DNA from: Hyphomicrobium facile
Lineage (GTDB): Bacteria > Pseudomonadota > Alphaproteobacteria > Rhizobiales > Hyphomicrobiaceae
Reading direction: 5' to 3'
Length of the DNA: 64,000 nucleotides
Assembly: GCF_900116175.1 (NCBI RefSeq)
Contig: NZ_FPCH01000002.1
Span: forward strand, 248,001-312,000
Both the position numbers and the translations under genes were made by a program. The notes beneath the pieces were generated by a model that was not told the DNA's origin, ran no database searches, and worked only from the letters and a program-made list of their open reading frames with translations. Positions 26,969 to 35,984 of this stretch are shown in pieces. How positions within the stretch are numbered: the first letter of the stretch is position 1; each line of letters begins with the position of its first letter.

Positions 26969-28060
26969 CTAGAGGAAGTTTTCGAGAAGATTGTCGACAT
27001 GAGTGTTGAAATTTCCGGCACGGAAGCGGTCATGAGAAGTTGGTTGCGCCTGTCGACCGCGACCAGCGAGCATGTTGCAGACGGCATCAACGAGTTGCGG
27101 CGCGTCCTCAGGATCGATGAGTGTCCCGATCGCGCCATCCGCCAGCGCGTCGACGCTGCCGTCGCGATCGCCCGCGATTACGGGTAGGCCACAGGCCGCG
27201 GCCTCGAGATAGACAATGCCAAATCCTTCGCCGGTGCTCGGCATGGCAAATACGTCTGCGAGACGGAGGTAACCAGGAAGCTCACGCTCGGGCACGTGTC
27301 CGGCGAACAGAGTGATGTCTTCGACTCCTGCGGCTTTCGCCATTTTCTTCAGGCGTTCCCGATCGTCGCCATCGCCGGCGATGACATAGACGACGTCCGC
27401 AATACGCTCTTTGATCGCGGGCAAAGCGGCGATAATTCGATCGTGGCCCTTGTACTGTTCGGATGCGGTCAGGCGCGAAACGGTAAGGATGACCCGGCGT
27501 CCGTGTATGTTCAGGCGGTCCAACAAATATTCAGGCTTTGGCCCGGCGGTGAAGGACGGTTCGAAAGTGTTTGGCAAAACGCGGACACGCTCCGGCGCTA
27601 TGTCGGCCCATCGTAGAAAGCGGCTGCGTGTAAACCGGCTGACGGCCGTTACCAAAGCTGCGCTTTCCGTCGCCGTTCGCGCCAGTCTGCCGCCGCGAGG
27701 TTGCCAGGCATCGATACCATGAAGCTGCAGCCACATCGGCTTCTTGAGAAATTTGGAAATCGCGGCCGCAATAGGCGACATATAGATATGACCGCAGAAT
27801 ACGATGTCGAACGGACCGTCTAACGCGGCACGCGCAATCGCTTGCGTGGAAAAGGCCAGTCGCGCGGCGCTTGCCCGCGCCTGCAGAACTTTTTGAGGCA
27901 GAGCCTGATGGCCGAGGCTTCCCTGCCGAGGAAGAACGCAAATCTCTCGTACGCGTGCGGAAGTGGCAAAGGCCGACATCAAATCCTGATTGTAGCGGGC
28001 AATCCCGCCGTTACCGCCGAATGCATCGGTCACAAGCGCCAAGATCCGTAAACCGCTCAC
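26969..28060 (-). CDS. Family 4 glycosyltransferase
   Basis: A 363-residue GT-B enzyme. LRILALVTDAFGGNGGIARY at the N-terminus carries the acceptor-site GGNGG loop. VILTVSRLTASEQYKGHDRI lies near residue 190 and the E-x7-E block STGEGFGIVYLEAAACGLPV near 275. Start is GTG 28060, overlapping the amidotransferase stop as GTGA. Reading from 28117 would add 19 residues inside that gene. It sits directly upstream of wzm-wzt, so it may add a late or capping sugar, but this is inference. Confidence 0.87.
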   Translation of the reverse strand: MSGLRILALVTDAFGGNGGIARYNQDLMSAFATSARVREICVLPRQGSLGHQALPQKVLQARASAARLAFSTQAIARAALDGPFDIVFCGHIYMSPIAAAISKFLKKPMWLQLHGIDAWQPRGGRLARTATESAALVTAVSRFTRSRFLRWADIAPERVRVLPNTFEPSFTAGPKPEYLLDRLNIHGRRVILTVSRLTASEQYKGHDRIIAALPAIKERIADVVYVIAGDGDDRERLKKMAKAAGVEDITLFAGHVPERELPGYLRLADVFAMPSTGEGFGIVYLEAAACGLPVIAGDRDGSVDALADGAIGTLIDPEDAPQLVDAVCNMLAGRGRQAQPTSHDRFRAGNFNTHVDNLLENFL

Positions 28061-29907
28061 GCGTGCGCCACCGGCGCCGAAGCTACGCCATAAGCCCAGC
28101 GGCGCGACCAGTGACATCCGGTATCGCTGAGAGAGGACACACTCCGATACTTAATTTCGCCGCCGCCGCGTTTCAGCCAATCGCCGATCGGTGTCGTGAA
28201 CCCTGTCTTCGAGCGCTTCGTTATGGTCTCCGGCAGCGGCGTACGCGGAGCCAGCGCGAGGCTCATTTTCGAACCACGCTCAGGATCGCTCATGCGCTGC
28301 GAAGCGGTAGATCTGAGAAGCACTGCGTCGACGAGAGGAACGCGCACCTCAAGTCCGTGCGCCATGCTCGCCCAATCGGTATCGCGCAAAAGCTGATTGC
28401 GCATGTAAAGCGAGGCTTCGAGAGCGGCGACTTTTGCGAAAGACGATTTCGGCCGCGGGGTCAGTTCAGTCTCGACCATCATCAATGGTTTCAGCCGTCT
28501 TAGCCCGCTGTGTACCGTCTCCGGATCGAGTACCTCTTCGAGTTCCCAAGGCATGAAGAGCCCCCGGCGCAGAAGATAGGCTCCCGAATATGTTCCGGCA
28601 TACTCCACGAAGCCCGCCGCCTTCGGGCTGTTGAAACGCCTGTCGAGGCCACTGGCGAAGAGCGCCTTGCGGATCGCACGTCCGAGAAACGGAATTCGCG
28701 ACGGCATTGCCATCCGGGCGGCCCACACCGGGATTTCGCGAAAAGACGGGTAGCCGCCGAATAGTTCATCGCCTCCGAGGCCGGACACCGCTACTTTCAG
28801 TCCCAGCTCCTTAGCGGCCTTCGAGACGAACCAAGTATTTATGCCATCGATGGACGGCTGATCCATCGCCTCGAGGATGTCTGGCAGGTCGGCTTGGAAC
28901 TCTCTTTCGGTGACGACACGCGTCGTATGCCGGGTGCCGTAGGTCCGCGCAACTACTGCTGCGAGCAGCGCTTCATCTTCCGCACGACCTTTAAATTCTT
29001 CGAAGCTGAGCGTCACTGTCTGAATATCGGATTGGCCGGCATCACGCATCAAGCCGACGAGCGCTCCGGAGTCTATGCCGGCGGAAAGAAAAGCGCCGAC
29101 TGGCACGTCGGCGACGAGGTGATGCTTGACGCTATCGAGCAGAGCTTCGCGAATTTGTGCTTGGCCATCTATCGATCGCGGCGCCCGGCTGTTTTGATCT
29201 TCGGCTTCACGGTAAGCGGCAGCAATCGAATGGTAGCGCTTAGGTTCGTGTGCGCCGATGCGGTCGACAACAACAGTGCTTCCAGCGGGCACTGCTCGAA
29301 TAGCCCGATAGCTCGTGAAGGGCTCCGGGACGCTGCCCCAGAGATAGAACCCGACCTGTCCCGCCGGTTCCGGATCACGCGAGACTTTGCCACCCGCCAG
29401 CAGGGACTTCACCTGCGACGCGAAGCGGAAGGTCCAGCCATCGTCGGCGTAGTAGAGCGGCTTAATCCCGTAGGGATCTCGGGCGAGAAATACCTTCCTC
29501 TTCTCCGCATCCCAAATCGCGAAGGCGAACATTCCCCGAAGGTCGTGCACCATCGCATCGCCCTTCTCGGCGTAAAGATACAGGAGAATTTCCGTATCCG
29601 AATTGCTTTGGAATGTTCGGCCTTTGGCCTCCAGCTCTTTGCGCAATTCACGGTAATTGTAGATTTCGCCATTGAACGTCACGACCAGCTTCCCGTCGGA
29701 GCTGATCATTGGTTGCGACGCCGCTTCACTCAGATCGATGATCGACAAGCGACGATGCCCGAACCCCACGCGTTCATCATCAGACGTCCATTGGCCTTTC
29801 CCGTCGGGACCGCGTGATGCCATGTCATCGCGCGATCGCGCAAGCTCCTCGCGATCAATCGGATTAGCCGCGTAATGGTAGGCAAAGATGCCGTTAATCC
29901 CGCACAT
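28057..29907 (-). CDS. Asparagine synthase-like amidotransferase
   Basis: A 616-residue AsnB-type enzyme. The start is fixed by MCGINGIFAY, where Cys2 is the N-terminal nucleophile of class II glutamine amidotransferases. The glutaminase domain has RGPDGKGQW and FNGEIYNYREL. The synthetase domain has the pyrophosphatase loop FLSAGIDSGALVGLM near residue 270 (Ala in place of the usual second Gly) and SGLGGDELFGGYPSF near 365. EPS clusters often carry such proteins. They may amidate uronic acids or amino-acid substituents rather than make free asparagine. It ends with GTGA overlap to a GT4 gene and starts 1 bp after galE. Confidence 0.87.
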   Translation of the reverse strand: MCGINGIFAYHYAANPIDREELARSRDDMASRGPDGKGQWTSDDERVGFGHRRLSIIDLSEAASQPMISSDGKLVVTFNGEIYNYRELRKELEAKGRTFQSNSDTEILLYLYAEKGDAMVHDLRGMFAFAIWDAEKRKVFLARDPYGIKPLYYADDGWTFRFASQVKSLLAGGKVSRDPEPAGQVGFYLWGSVPEPFTSYRAIRAVPAGSTVVVDRIGAHEPKRYHSIAAAYREAEDQNSRAPRSIDGQAQIREALLDSVKHHLVADVPVGAFLSAGIDSGALVGLMRDAGQSDIQTVTLSFEEFKGRAEDEALLAAVVARTYGTRHTTRVVTEREFQADLPDILEAMDQPSIDGINTWFVSKAAKELGLKVAVSGLGGDELFGGYPSFREIPVWAARMAMPSRIPFLGRAIRKALFASGLDRRFNSPKAAGFVEYAGTYSGAYLLRRGLFMPWELEEVLDPETVHSGLRRLKPLMMVETELTPRPKSSFAKVAALEASLYMRNQLLRDTDWASMAHGLEVRVPLVDAVLLRSTASQRMSDPERGSKMSLALAPRTPLPETITKRSKTGFTTPIGDWLKRGGGEIKYRSVSSLSDTGCHWSRRWAYGVASAPVAHA

Positions 29908-29908
29908 A

Positions 29909-30946
29909 CTAACGCCAGGAACCAGCCACCGGCCGTGCGAAGTGGCCACGCATCGGGTCCAGCTGCTGGCGTTCGTGCCACGCCCACGCGGTCTGAACAA
30001 TATCGCTGAGGCTTGAGATTCTTGGCTTCCAAAGCAATTCTTCTCTCGCCCTCGTCGCATCGCTGATCAGCGCCGGCGGATCTCCTGCGCGACGCGCACC
30101 AATAGCGACAGGCACACGGCGACGGGTGACACTTTCCACCGTATCGATCACCTGACGGACCGAAAATCCCCATCCGTTTCCGAGGTTGTACGCTGACGAC
30201 CCTGTGCTCCGCTCCAACGCTTGGAGCGCCTTTACGTGCGCGTCGGCCAAATCCGAGACATGGATATAGTCGCGGACGCACGTTCCATCGTCCGTGTCGT
30301 AATTGGAACCGAACAACGTCACGCTGCTTCGCTTGCCTGAACACGCGTCCAATGCAAGAGGGATGAGATGCGTTTCCGGATCATGGTCTTCGCCGATTTC
30401 GTTTTCGGGATCAGCTCCCGCGGCATTGAAATAGCGCAGCGCTATTGAATTAATCCGGTGCGCCGTTCCAAAATCCTGGAGTATGCGCTCGACCATCAAC
30501 TTCGACGCCCCGTACGGATTGATGGGCCGCTGGGGTGTCTCCTCCGTGATCGGTAAGCTCTCTGGGATGCCATAGGTTGCGCAGGTACTCGAGAACACTA
30601 TGGAACGAATGCCGTGATCGCGCATTGCCTCGATGATATTCAGACTGCCGCAAACGTTGTTGCGGAAATATTTTCCAGGATCGGCAACAGACTCACCGAC
30701 ATAGGCGCATGCCGCGAAATGCATGACCGCTGAAGGCCGGTATCGGTCGATGGCAGCATCGAGCGACGCACGGTCGAGAATATCGCCGATGACCAGCGGC
30801 CCCCATTTTACGGCCCATTGATGTCCGTAACTGAGATTGTCGAAAGTGACCGGCGCATATCCCGCTTGCGCCAAGGCCTTGCATGCATGCGAACCGATGT
30901 ATCCGGCACCTCCCGTTACGAGAACCGTGCGATCAGCGGAACGCAT
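29909..30946 (-). CDS. galE: UDP-glucose 4-epimerase
   Basis: A 345-residue SDR enzyme interconverting UDP-glucose and UDP-galactose. Evidence: NAD-binding VLVTGGAGYIGSHACKAL at the N-terminus, SSTCATYGIPE with the catalytic Ser/Thr near residue 120, and the YxxxK pair in NPYGASKLMVERIL near 145. RYFNAAGADP and YNLGNGWGFSV are typical GalE signatures. ATG 30946 removes a non-homologous leader seen from 31057. It is in the cytoplasm and supplies galactose (or, in some members, GalNAc or pentose) donors for the polysaccharide. One base separates it from the amidotransferase gene. Confidence 0.92.
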   Translation of the reverse strand: MRSADRTVLVTGGAGYIGSHACKALAQAGYAPVTFDNLSYGHQWAVKWGPLVIGDILDRASLDAAIDRYRPSAVMHFAACAYVGESVADPGKYFRNNVCGSLNIIEAMRDHGIRSIVFSSTCATYGIPESLPITEETPQRPINPYGASKLMVERILQDFGTAHRINSIALRYFNAAGADPENEIGEDHDPETHLIPLALDACSGKRSSVTLFGSNYDTDDGTCVRDYIHVSDLADAHVKALQALERSTGSSAYNLGNGWGFSVRQVIDTVESVTRRRVPVAIGARRAGDPPALISDATRAREELLWKPRISSLSDIVQTAWAWHERQQLDPMRGHFARPVAGSWR

Positions 30947-30948
30947 GA

Positions 30949-31170
30949 TCAAATTCTGATGGGCGCAAGCATAGCCTTCGATTGAAGCGACTGGGGTTTC
31001 TCGAAATAGCCGATCGTCAGACGAAGGCCCTCGCGCAGCGGCACGGTCGGCTTCCATCCAAGTTCGTCATTGGGCAAACGGATGTCCGGTTGCCCCTGCC
31101 TCGGATCATCCTGAAGAAGAGGCTGATAGAGCAGCTTCGATTTCGAACCCGTCATGGACAAAAACGCCAA
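30949..31170 (-). pseudogene. C-terminal remnant of UDP-sugar decarboxylase/SDR
   Basis: The frame encodes TGSKSKLLYQPLLQDDPRQG followed by PDIRLPNDELGWKPTVPLRE and a GLRLTIGYFE helix. This is the unmistakable C-terminal end of extended SDRs such as UDP-glucuronate decarboxylase or dTDP-glucose dehydratase. The NAD-binding and catalytic parts (about 260 residues) are missing: the frame is closed by TAG just upstream, and 31171-31309 holds no more of the gene. It lies immediately upstream of galE, so a former UDP-xylose/arabinose-type gene was probably lost by deletion. Confidence 0.75.
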
Positions 31171-31309
31171 AAGCTACCGCACTCCGGGTGAAATGAACTC
31201 ACCGGGCCACTCACAATACCAGTATTCACGCCAAGTGGCGGCAATAGATCGAACTGCTAATTTTACAATCGTCGTCGGTTTACTTCGTCATTGCGTCACT
31301 TTTTTTGTA

Positions 31310-32848
31310 CTATGCGACGCGTGCCGTCGGCGCATTCGCTGAGGAAACCTCGTTGTAAAACTGTCTGTCGGTTTCCGCCGGGTTCGGGCAAAAGCCGCTC
31401 CGCCGCAGGTCGCGCCATGCTCGAGCGATTGCGAGCGTATTCACACGCTCGCCGAACACGATCATTCCGAACGTCTGCCACAATATTTTAATGTCGAGCT
31501 TGAGTGACGCGTTCTTGAGATACCACACATCGAGGGCCGCCTTGTCGGCCGCGGAAATGTCCCGGCCTCCTTCGACCTGCGCACATCCGGTCAAACCAGG
31601 CCGGATCATCAGCCGGGCAACGTATTCCGCCGGCTGATCTGCCGGTAAGAGCGGCCGCGGACCGACGAACGACATTTCGCCAGCGAGAATATTGTACAGT
31701 TGCGGCAGTTCATCCAAGCGAGTTCGCCGGAATATTCGGCCCCAAAACGTTATGCGCTCGGCTTCCGATAATTTCTGGCCATCGACAGAATGCTCGGCTC
31801 GCATGCTGCGGAATTTGTACATGCAGAATGGTATTCCGCCGACGCCTGGGCGCTGCTGCCAAAATACGACGGGAAAGCCCACTTCAACGGCGACGATCGC
31901 AGCGACCACCACCATGATCGGCGCGAGCAATACGAGCGAGGCCGCAGCGACCGAAATATCGATAAGCCTTTTGAATCGCCAATAGGGCCGTTTCATCAGG
32001 GCGGAAAGACGTTCATCGTCGATTGCAAACGCCGCTCGCCCATCGGGGATTACCCTGAGGCCTCGCGTATTGCCGGTCGCAACTCGCTCAAATCCCAATC
32101 GCTCTCCTATGAAGTCGACGATGATGATCGTCGTCTTTTCCAGGTGCAGCAAGGCGTCCCTCACTTCTTGGGCGAGTGAATCAAAAGCCTGGGTGACAGC
32201 AATCCGGTTGATGGCTACGCCATGGACCGAAAGCCGCTGAATGACCTCCAGAATATCCTCGGGGTTGCCCAAAATTTGATGACGAAGGACCAGCCTGCCG
32301 AGGTGACGGTCATGTGTCCCGAGAATTCCGGCCACTCGCACGCGGTCGTTTCCGAACTCGGCGACAGACCTCAGATAAAGCTCGGTCAGTCTGGACATGC
32401 CGATGACCAATACTGTCTCCGCGGCACCCGGGACGATTGGCTTTTGAAACTGCGCGGGGCGGCCCCGGGCGACGTATCGCATGCGCATGAGCACCCGGAT
32501 TCCGACCAGGCCGCAAATCATCAGCATGCACTGCAATATCGGAAGCGCGCGCGCGATCCCATCCAACCGATTGATCGCAAAATCCACGGCCACCGCCCCG
32601 ACCACGATCACGACCGAGGCGCTAACGACCCTCAAGTAGTCCGGGAGAGCGGAGAAACGCCAAATCGTCCGATCTAATCCGAACAACGGAATAACGATGA
32701 TAGAGACGCCGAGAGAGCAGAGAATGTAAGCGAGCTCGGCCGCCTGCCGCTCTCTTGAAATGTCAAAATTATCTCGCAAGATCAGAGCGAAAATCGTCGC
32801 CAAGACTATAAGAAAAAGGTCGCAAAATAGCTGAATGAACCGACGCAT
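31310..32848 (-). CDS. Polyprenyl-phosphate sugar phosphotransferase (WbaP type)
   Basis: A 512-residue priming enzyme that moves a sugar-1-phosphate onto undecaprenyl phosphate to begin each repeat unit. Four hydrophobic helices (about 1-110) precede a Rossmann-like central domain (VLVIGMSRLTELYLRS). The catalytic domain begins KRLIDISVAAASLVLLAPIM, then CMYKFRSM, RRTRLDELPQLYNILAGEMS with the Asp-Glu pair, and FVGPRPLLP. ATG 32848 has GGGG 9 nt upstream and is preferred over ATG 32935, which lacks a ribosome-binding site. It lies in the inner membrane. The transferred sugar (Glc or Gal) cannot be told apart by eye. It marks this as a Wzx/Wzy-like pathway. Confidence 0.9.
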   Translation of the reverse strand: MRRFIQLFCDLFLIVLATIFALILRDNFDISRERQAAELAYILCSLGVSIIVIPLFGLDRTIWRFSALPDYLRVVSASVVIVVGAVAVDFAINRLDGIARALPILQCMLMICGLVGIRVLMRMRYVARGRPAQFQKPIVPGAAETVLVIGMSRLTELYLRSVAEFGNDRVRVAGILGTHDRHLGRLVLRHQILGNPEDILEVIQRLSVHGVAINRIAVTQAFDSLAQEVRDALLHLEKTTIIIVDFIGERLGFERVATGNTRGLRVIPDGRAAFAIDDERLSALMKRPYWRFKRLIDISVAAASLVLLAPIMVVVAAIVAVEVGFPVVFWQQRPGVGGIPFCMYKFRSMRAEHSVDGQKLSEAERITFWGRIFRRTRLDELPQLYNILAGEMSFVGPRPLLPADQPAEYVARLMIRPGLTGCAQVEGGRDISAADKAALDVWYLKNASLKLDIKILWQTFGMIVFGERVNTLAIARAWRDLRRSGFCPNPAETDRQFYNEVSSANAPTARVA

Positions 32849-33084
32849 TATCAAGTGCCCCCCGCAACGCAAAATGAAATTTCCGATTCCCCTTCGCAAG
32901 CATTTCCTCTGCAGGCTGTATATCAGCACGCGCATCAGTTAATGGCAATGAGTTGCTTATAGATCCGCGCGGATTCGAAGGATGAAGGCGAGATGTTGCG
33001 CTGCGGCTACAACGGCGGCGAGGTTCGCCAATGAACTGAACGTTCGTCGCTCATGTTCAGCGCTCTTTTGCTCCTGCAATCAGC

Positions 33085-34743
33085 CTATTTTTTTCCGGGC
33101 TTGTGTTGGAACGGATCGCTCCGCCACTCGTCAGGCCAATTGATATCGGCGCCCCAGGGCTCACCCGCAGAAGAAGGCCCTTTTTCCGGATAACGCCGTT
33201 CAAAGCGAGCCCGGTCTATCGGGTCACCGTGAACGTCAGGAGCTTGTTCGCTCGCGTTCACGCCGGCGAACGGCCTAACCAACAAGCCGCATGAAAATGC
33301 GAACACCACTGCTATCGCGGTCGTTCGCAGGGCGTAATCGACTAGAGCATGCGCGCTCAAAAGCACAACAACGAAAAGTGCCGCCCTTTCCCAAAGAACA
33401 TCAGTGGCGAAAGCCTTCGCAGTTGGACGCCGCCAAAGCTCGAAGCATCGCCATACGATCCATGCGCCGAAGAGCAACATCATGAGCAAGCCCGGCAATC
33501 CTGCTTCAAGCGCCGCCTCGAGGATATCGTTGTGCGCATGGTTCGCGTACGCCGCGAAGACATCTGCAGGCCGCTCGAACATGCCGTAAACATCGACGAA
33601 TGTTCCCATGCCAGACCCAAACGGCATAAAGGCTCGCGCAGCCTCAAAAGTGTTTCGGGCAAACGGCAATCGCGCGTCGTCGAGGGTATCACTTCCGAAA
33701 CGCTCTAGAATGCGCAGAAGGGCAAACTGCAGCGCAAAAATCATCGATACTACAACGGCCGCAGCAAACACTTTGCCTGACCGCAGCCCGGTGCCACGAT
33801 GGGGATCAAAACTGGCCAACGGCCAAGCGAGCAGCAGAGCCGCCATTGTGAGACCGAGGCCAGCGCGCGATCGCGCCACGAGCTGGGCCGCGATCAAAAT
33901 CACAAGCACGACAAATCCAGCGATCAGGGGCAGTAGCGCGGCGGGCTCGAACAAGCGCTTCCGGCTGTTGAACCCTGCATCGATAATCAAGGCGCTTGCG
34001 AGAACGGTAAGGCAATAAAGAAGGGCGGCAAAATGATTGCGGTTTGCGAAGAAGCCGACGGCCTCGCTGGGGTTCGTATATTCGAAGAAGCGCAACGGAC
34101 TGTTGGGCCCCTGAGCGACCTGGATCAGCCCAAGGCATGCGCTCAGGAGGCCGATACTCAATACGAGATAACTTAGTTGCCGGCGATCGATATTGCTCAA
34201 CGACACTGTACCAAGGAACACTGCGAGCGGCGGCATTAATGCGGCAAGGCTGAGCCACGTGCCCGTTGGATAAGCCGTAATTGGCGCCCATTGTCCTTTA
34301 TTCCCGGCGACCTCGAAGGCGGCCGCCACATTGGCCCTCTCAGGAAGATGGGACCAAATTGCAGGAGGAAGCGGCACCAGTTGCAGCAACGGCACGAGGA
34401 CAATCGCGACACAGAACGCAAGTATTGCGTTCGTCTCTTTCGTCCTTTCAAGACCAAGGATCCGTGTCGATGCGAGGAGCAGCAAAGGTATCGAAGCAAG
34501 CTGCAAAATGCTGTCGGACAGGAAGCCCGCGCGCGTGCCGCCACCCAGCAAGAGGCTGGCCGCAATCACGAACCCGCAAAGTACTCCGACGACGCCCTGT
34601 CTCTTCAGAAGATCGAGAAATGCCCGGCGCAGCGTCAGGGACTGGCGGGTTGATTCACGTGCACTATTACCCCTATTCCGCCACCCACGACGAGACTGCC
34701 AACGATCAAAGCGTGATCCGGATCTCGCGCCACTGTTTCGCAT
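33085..34743 (-). CDS. O-antigen ligase/polymerase family membrane protein
   Basis: Up to 552 residues with about 11 hydrophobic helices. The Wzy_C/O-antigen ligase hallmark lies near residue 375: RAFMPFGSGMGTFVDVY, then NHAHNDILEAALEAGLPGLL. The C-terminal 60 residues are hydrophilic. It probably polymerises the repeat unit, or ligates chains, at the periplasmic face. The start is uncertain: ATG 34743 overlaps the upstream secreted-protein gene by 109 bp, and its first 38 residues are Arg/Ser-rich. No other ATG, GTG or TTG lies before the first helix; a CTG near 34637, at the upstream stop, is possible. Confidence 0.82.
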   Translation of the reverse strand: MRNSGARSGSRFDRWQSRRGWRNRGNSARESTRQSLTLRRAFLDLLKRQGVVGVLCGFVIAASLLLGGGTRAGFLSDSILQLASIPLLLLASTRILGLERTKETNAILAFCVAIVLVPLLQLVPLPPAIWSHLPERANVAAAFEVAGNKGQWAPITAYPTGTWLSLAALMPPLAVFLGTVSLSNIDRRQLSYLVLSIGLLSACLGLIQVAQGPNSPLRFFEYTNPSEAVGFFANRNHFAALLYCLTVLASALIIDAGFNSRKRLFEPAALLPLIAGFVVLVILIAAQLVARSRAGLGLTMAALLLAWPLASFDPHRGTGLRSGKVFAAAVVVSMIFALQFALLRILERFGSDTLDDARLPFARNTFEAARAFMPFGSGMGTFVDVYGMFERPADVFAAYANHAHNDILEAALEAGLPGLLMMLLFGAWIVWRCFELWRRPTAKAFATDVLWERAALFVVVLLSAHALVDYALRTTAIAVVFAFSCGLLVRPFAGVNASEQAPDVHGDPIDRARFERRYPEKGPSSAGEPWGADINWPDEWRSDPFQHKPGKK

Positions 34744-35057
34744 TTCACTTCAGGCGTGTCCTTCAGGCTGCCGACAGCGCAGCCCCGGCTACAAGGATTG
34801 TCGGCGCCGATGATGAAAACGGAATGTGGCCCAACCTTTACCAGACATTGGCCGGCATATGTGATCTCTGCGCTGCTGGCCGGCCCAACCATGACGGTAT
34901 CTCCGGGATTTCCCTCGGTGCCCGCAACGGTTTTATGAAAGCCTTCGCCGCGATTGATCGAAACCGCGCCAGAAACGAAGGTTATTGTCGCGGTCGACGC
35001 CGCAGCATAGGAACTCAGCTGCCAGAAGGCAGCAATCAACGCAAACAACATACGCAT
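34635..35057 (-). CDS. Secreted FecR-like small protein, paralogue A
   Basis: A 140-residue protein with a cleavable signal peptide (MLFALIAAFWQLSSYAAAS) and one beta-rich domain: TITFVSGAVSINRGEGF, a GDTVMVG turn, then CLVKVGPHSVFIIGADNPC. The domain resembles the FecR/SH3-like fold. A second hydrophobic stretch lies near the C-terminus (IVGSLVVGGGIGVIV). It matches the protein at 41200-41574 in the order and spacing of its motifs. ATG 35057 is used; a longer frame from 35099 precedes the signal. Function unknown; a periplasmic role in the polysaccharide system is suggested by its position at the divergent promoter. Confidence 0.7.
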   Translation of the reverse strand: MRMLFALIAAFWQLSSYAAASTATITFVSGAVSINRGEGFHKTVAGTEGNPGDTVMVGPASSAEITYAGQCLVKVGPHSVFIIGADNPCSRGCAVGSLKDTPEVKCETVARDPDHALIVGSLVVGGGIGVIVHVNQPASP

Positions 35058-35217
35058 TACGCGAACCTCGTACGCAACACAGCCGAGATAACGTCTCATT
35101 ACGCTAACACAAAGATCGTGGTTTATAAGGCCCGATCACTTGGCGGCGGATCAAAAAATTCCGTCACCGAGATAATATTGCCACGTTAGTTCTTCCACCT
35201 CATTGTACGGATCATCC
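35058..35217. promoter_or_regulatory. Divergent promoter region of the two EPS blocks
   Basis: A 160-bp, relatively AT-rich region from which the leftward assembly block and the rightward export block both start. The word CCGAGATAA occurs twice (about 35083 and 35167). I see no convincing sigma-factor boxes. The regulatory role is inferred from gene orientation. Confidence 0.45.
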
Positions 35218-35931
35218 GTGATCGACCTTCATTGCCATCTGCTTCCCAGCATAGACGACGGACCTAACGACCTTGCCATATCGCTCGAGATGGCAAGAAC
35301 CTTCGTGGCCGACGGCGTCTCGATTGTGGCGTGTACGCCGCATATTTTTCCCGGCATTTATCCGAATACCGGTCACGAGATACGCTACCGCGTCGAACTC
35401 TTGCAAAACGCGCTAGATGCTCATGAAATTCCGCTCCGCCTAGTTTCCGGGGCGGACATTCACATGATGCCGAATTTCGTTTCTGGCTTGCGTACGGGCG
35501 AGCTGATTTCCCTCAACGACACGCGTTATGTGCTTGTCGAACCTCCGCATCACGTCGCACCGCCACGACTTGAGCATTTCTTCCGCGAACTAATCGACGC
35601 GAACTATGTTCCTGTTCTCACTCACCCTGAACGCCTTTCGTGGATCAAGACAGGCTATCCCGTAATAGCCAAGCTCGCCGATGCGGGGGTCTGGCTGCAA
35701 ATTACGGCCGGGTCTCTCACCGGAGATTTCGGCAGCCGCGCCAAGTACTGGGCAGAACGATTTCTCGATGAACGGCTGGTAAAAATACTCGCGACCGACG
35801 CCCATGATATGCTCCGACGACCTCCTATTTTGAGCAAAGGATACGAAGCCGCCGCACGCAAGATCGGCGCCGCCGAAGCGAAACGCTTGGTACTGACGAA
35901 TCCAACTGCTATACTTTTCGAAGGGAAATGA
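35218..35931 (+). CDS. CpsB/YwqE-type PHP tyrosine phosphatase
   Basis: A 237-residue metal-dependent phosphatase of the PHP fold that removes phosphate from Wzc-type kinases. It has IDLHCHLLPSIDDGP (HxH metal ligands) at the very N-terminus, VACTPHIFPG, then SGADIHM, LTHPERLSW near residue 141 and ATDAHDMLRRPP near 193. GTG 35218 gives the canonical N-terminus; a TTG at 35203 would add five residues. It is the first gene of the rightward export block and lies two genes before its presumed substrate, the tyrosine kinase at 36856-39189. Cytoplasmic. Confidence 0.88.
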   Translation: MIDLHCHLLPSIDDGPNDLAISLEMARTFVADGVSIVACTPHIFPGIYPNTGHEIRYRVELLQNALDAHEIPLRLVSGADIHMMPNFVSGLRTGELISLNDTRYVLVEPPHHVAPPRLEHFFRELIDANYVPVLTHPERLSWIKTGYPVIAKLADAGVWLQITAGSLTGDFGSRAKYWAERFLDERLVKILATDAHDMLRRPPILSKGYEAAARKIGAAEAKRLVLTNPTAILFEGK

Positions 35932-35984
35932 AGTCACATCGCGGCATCATTTGAGGCATCACGTCCGGCGGGGGGCGGAAATTC

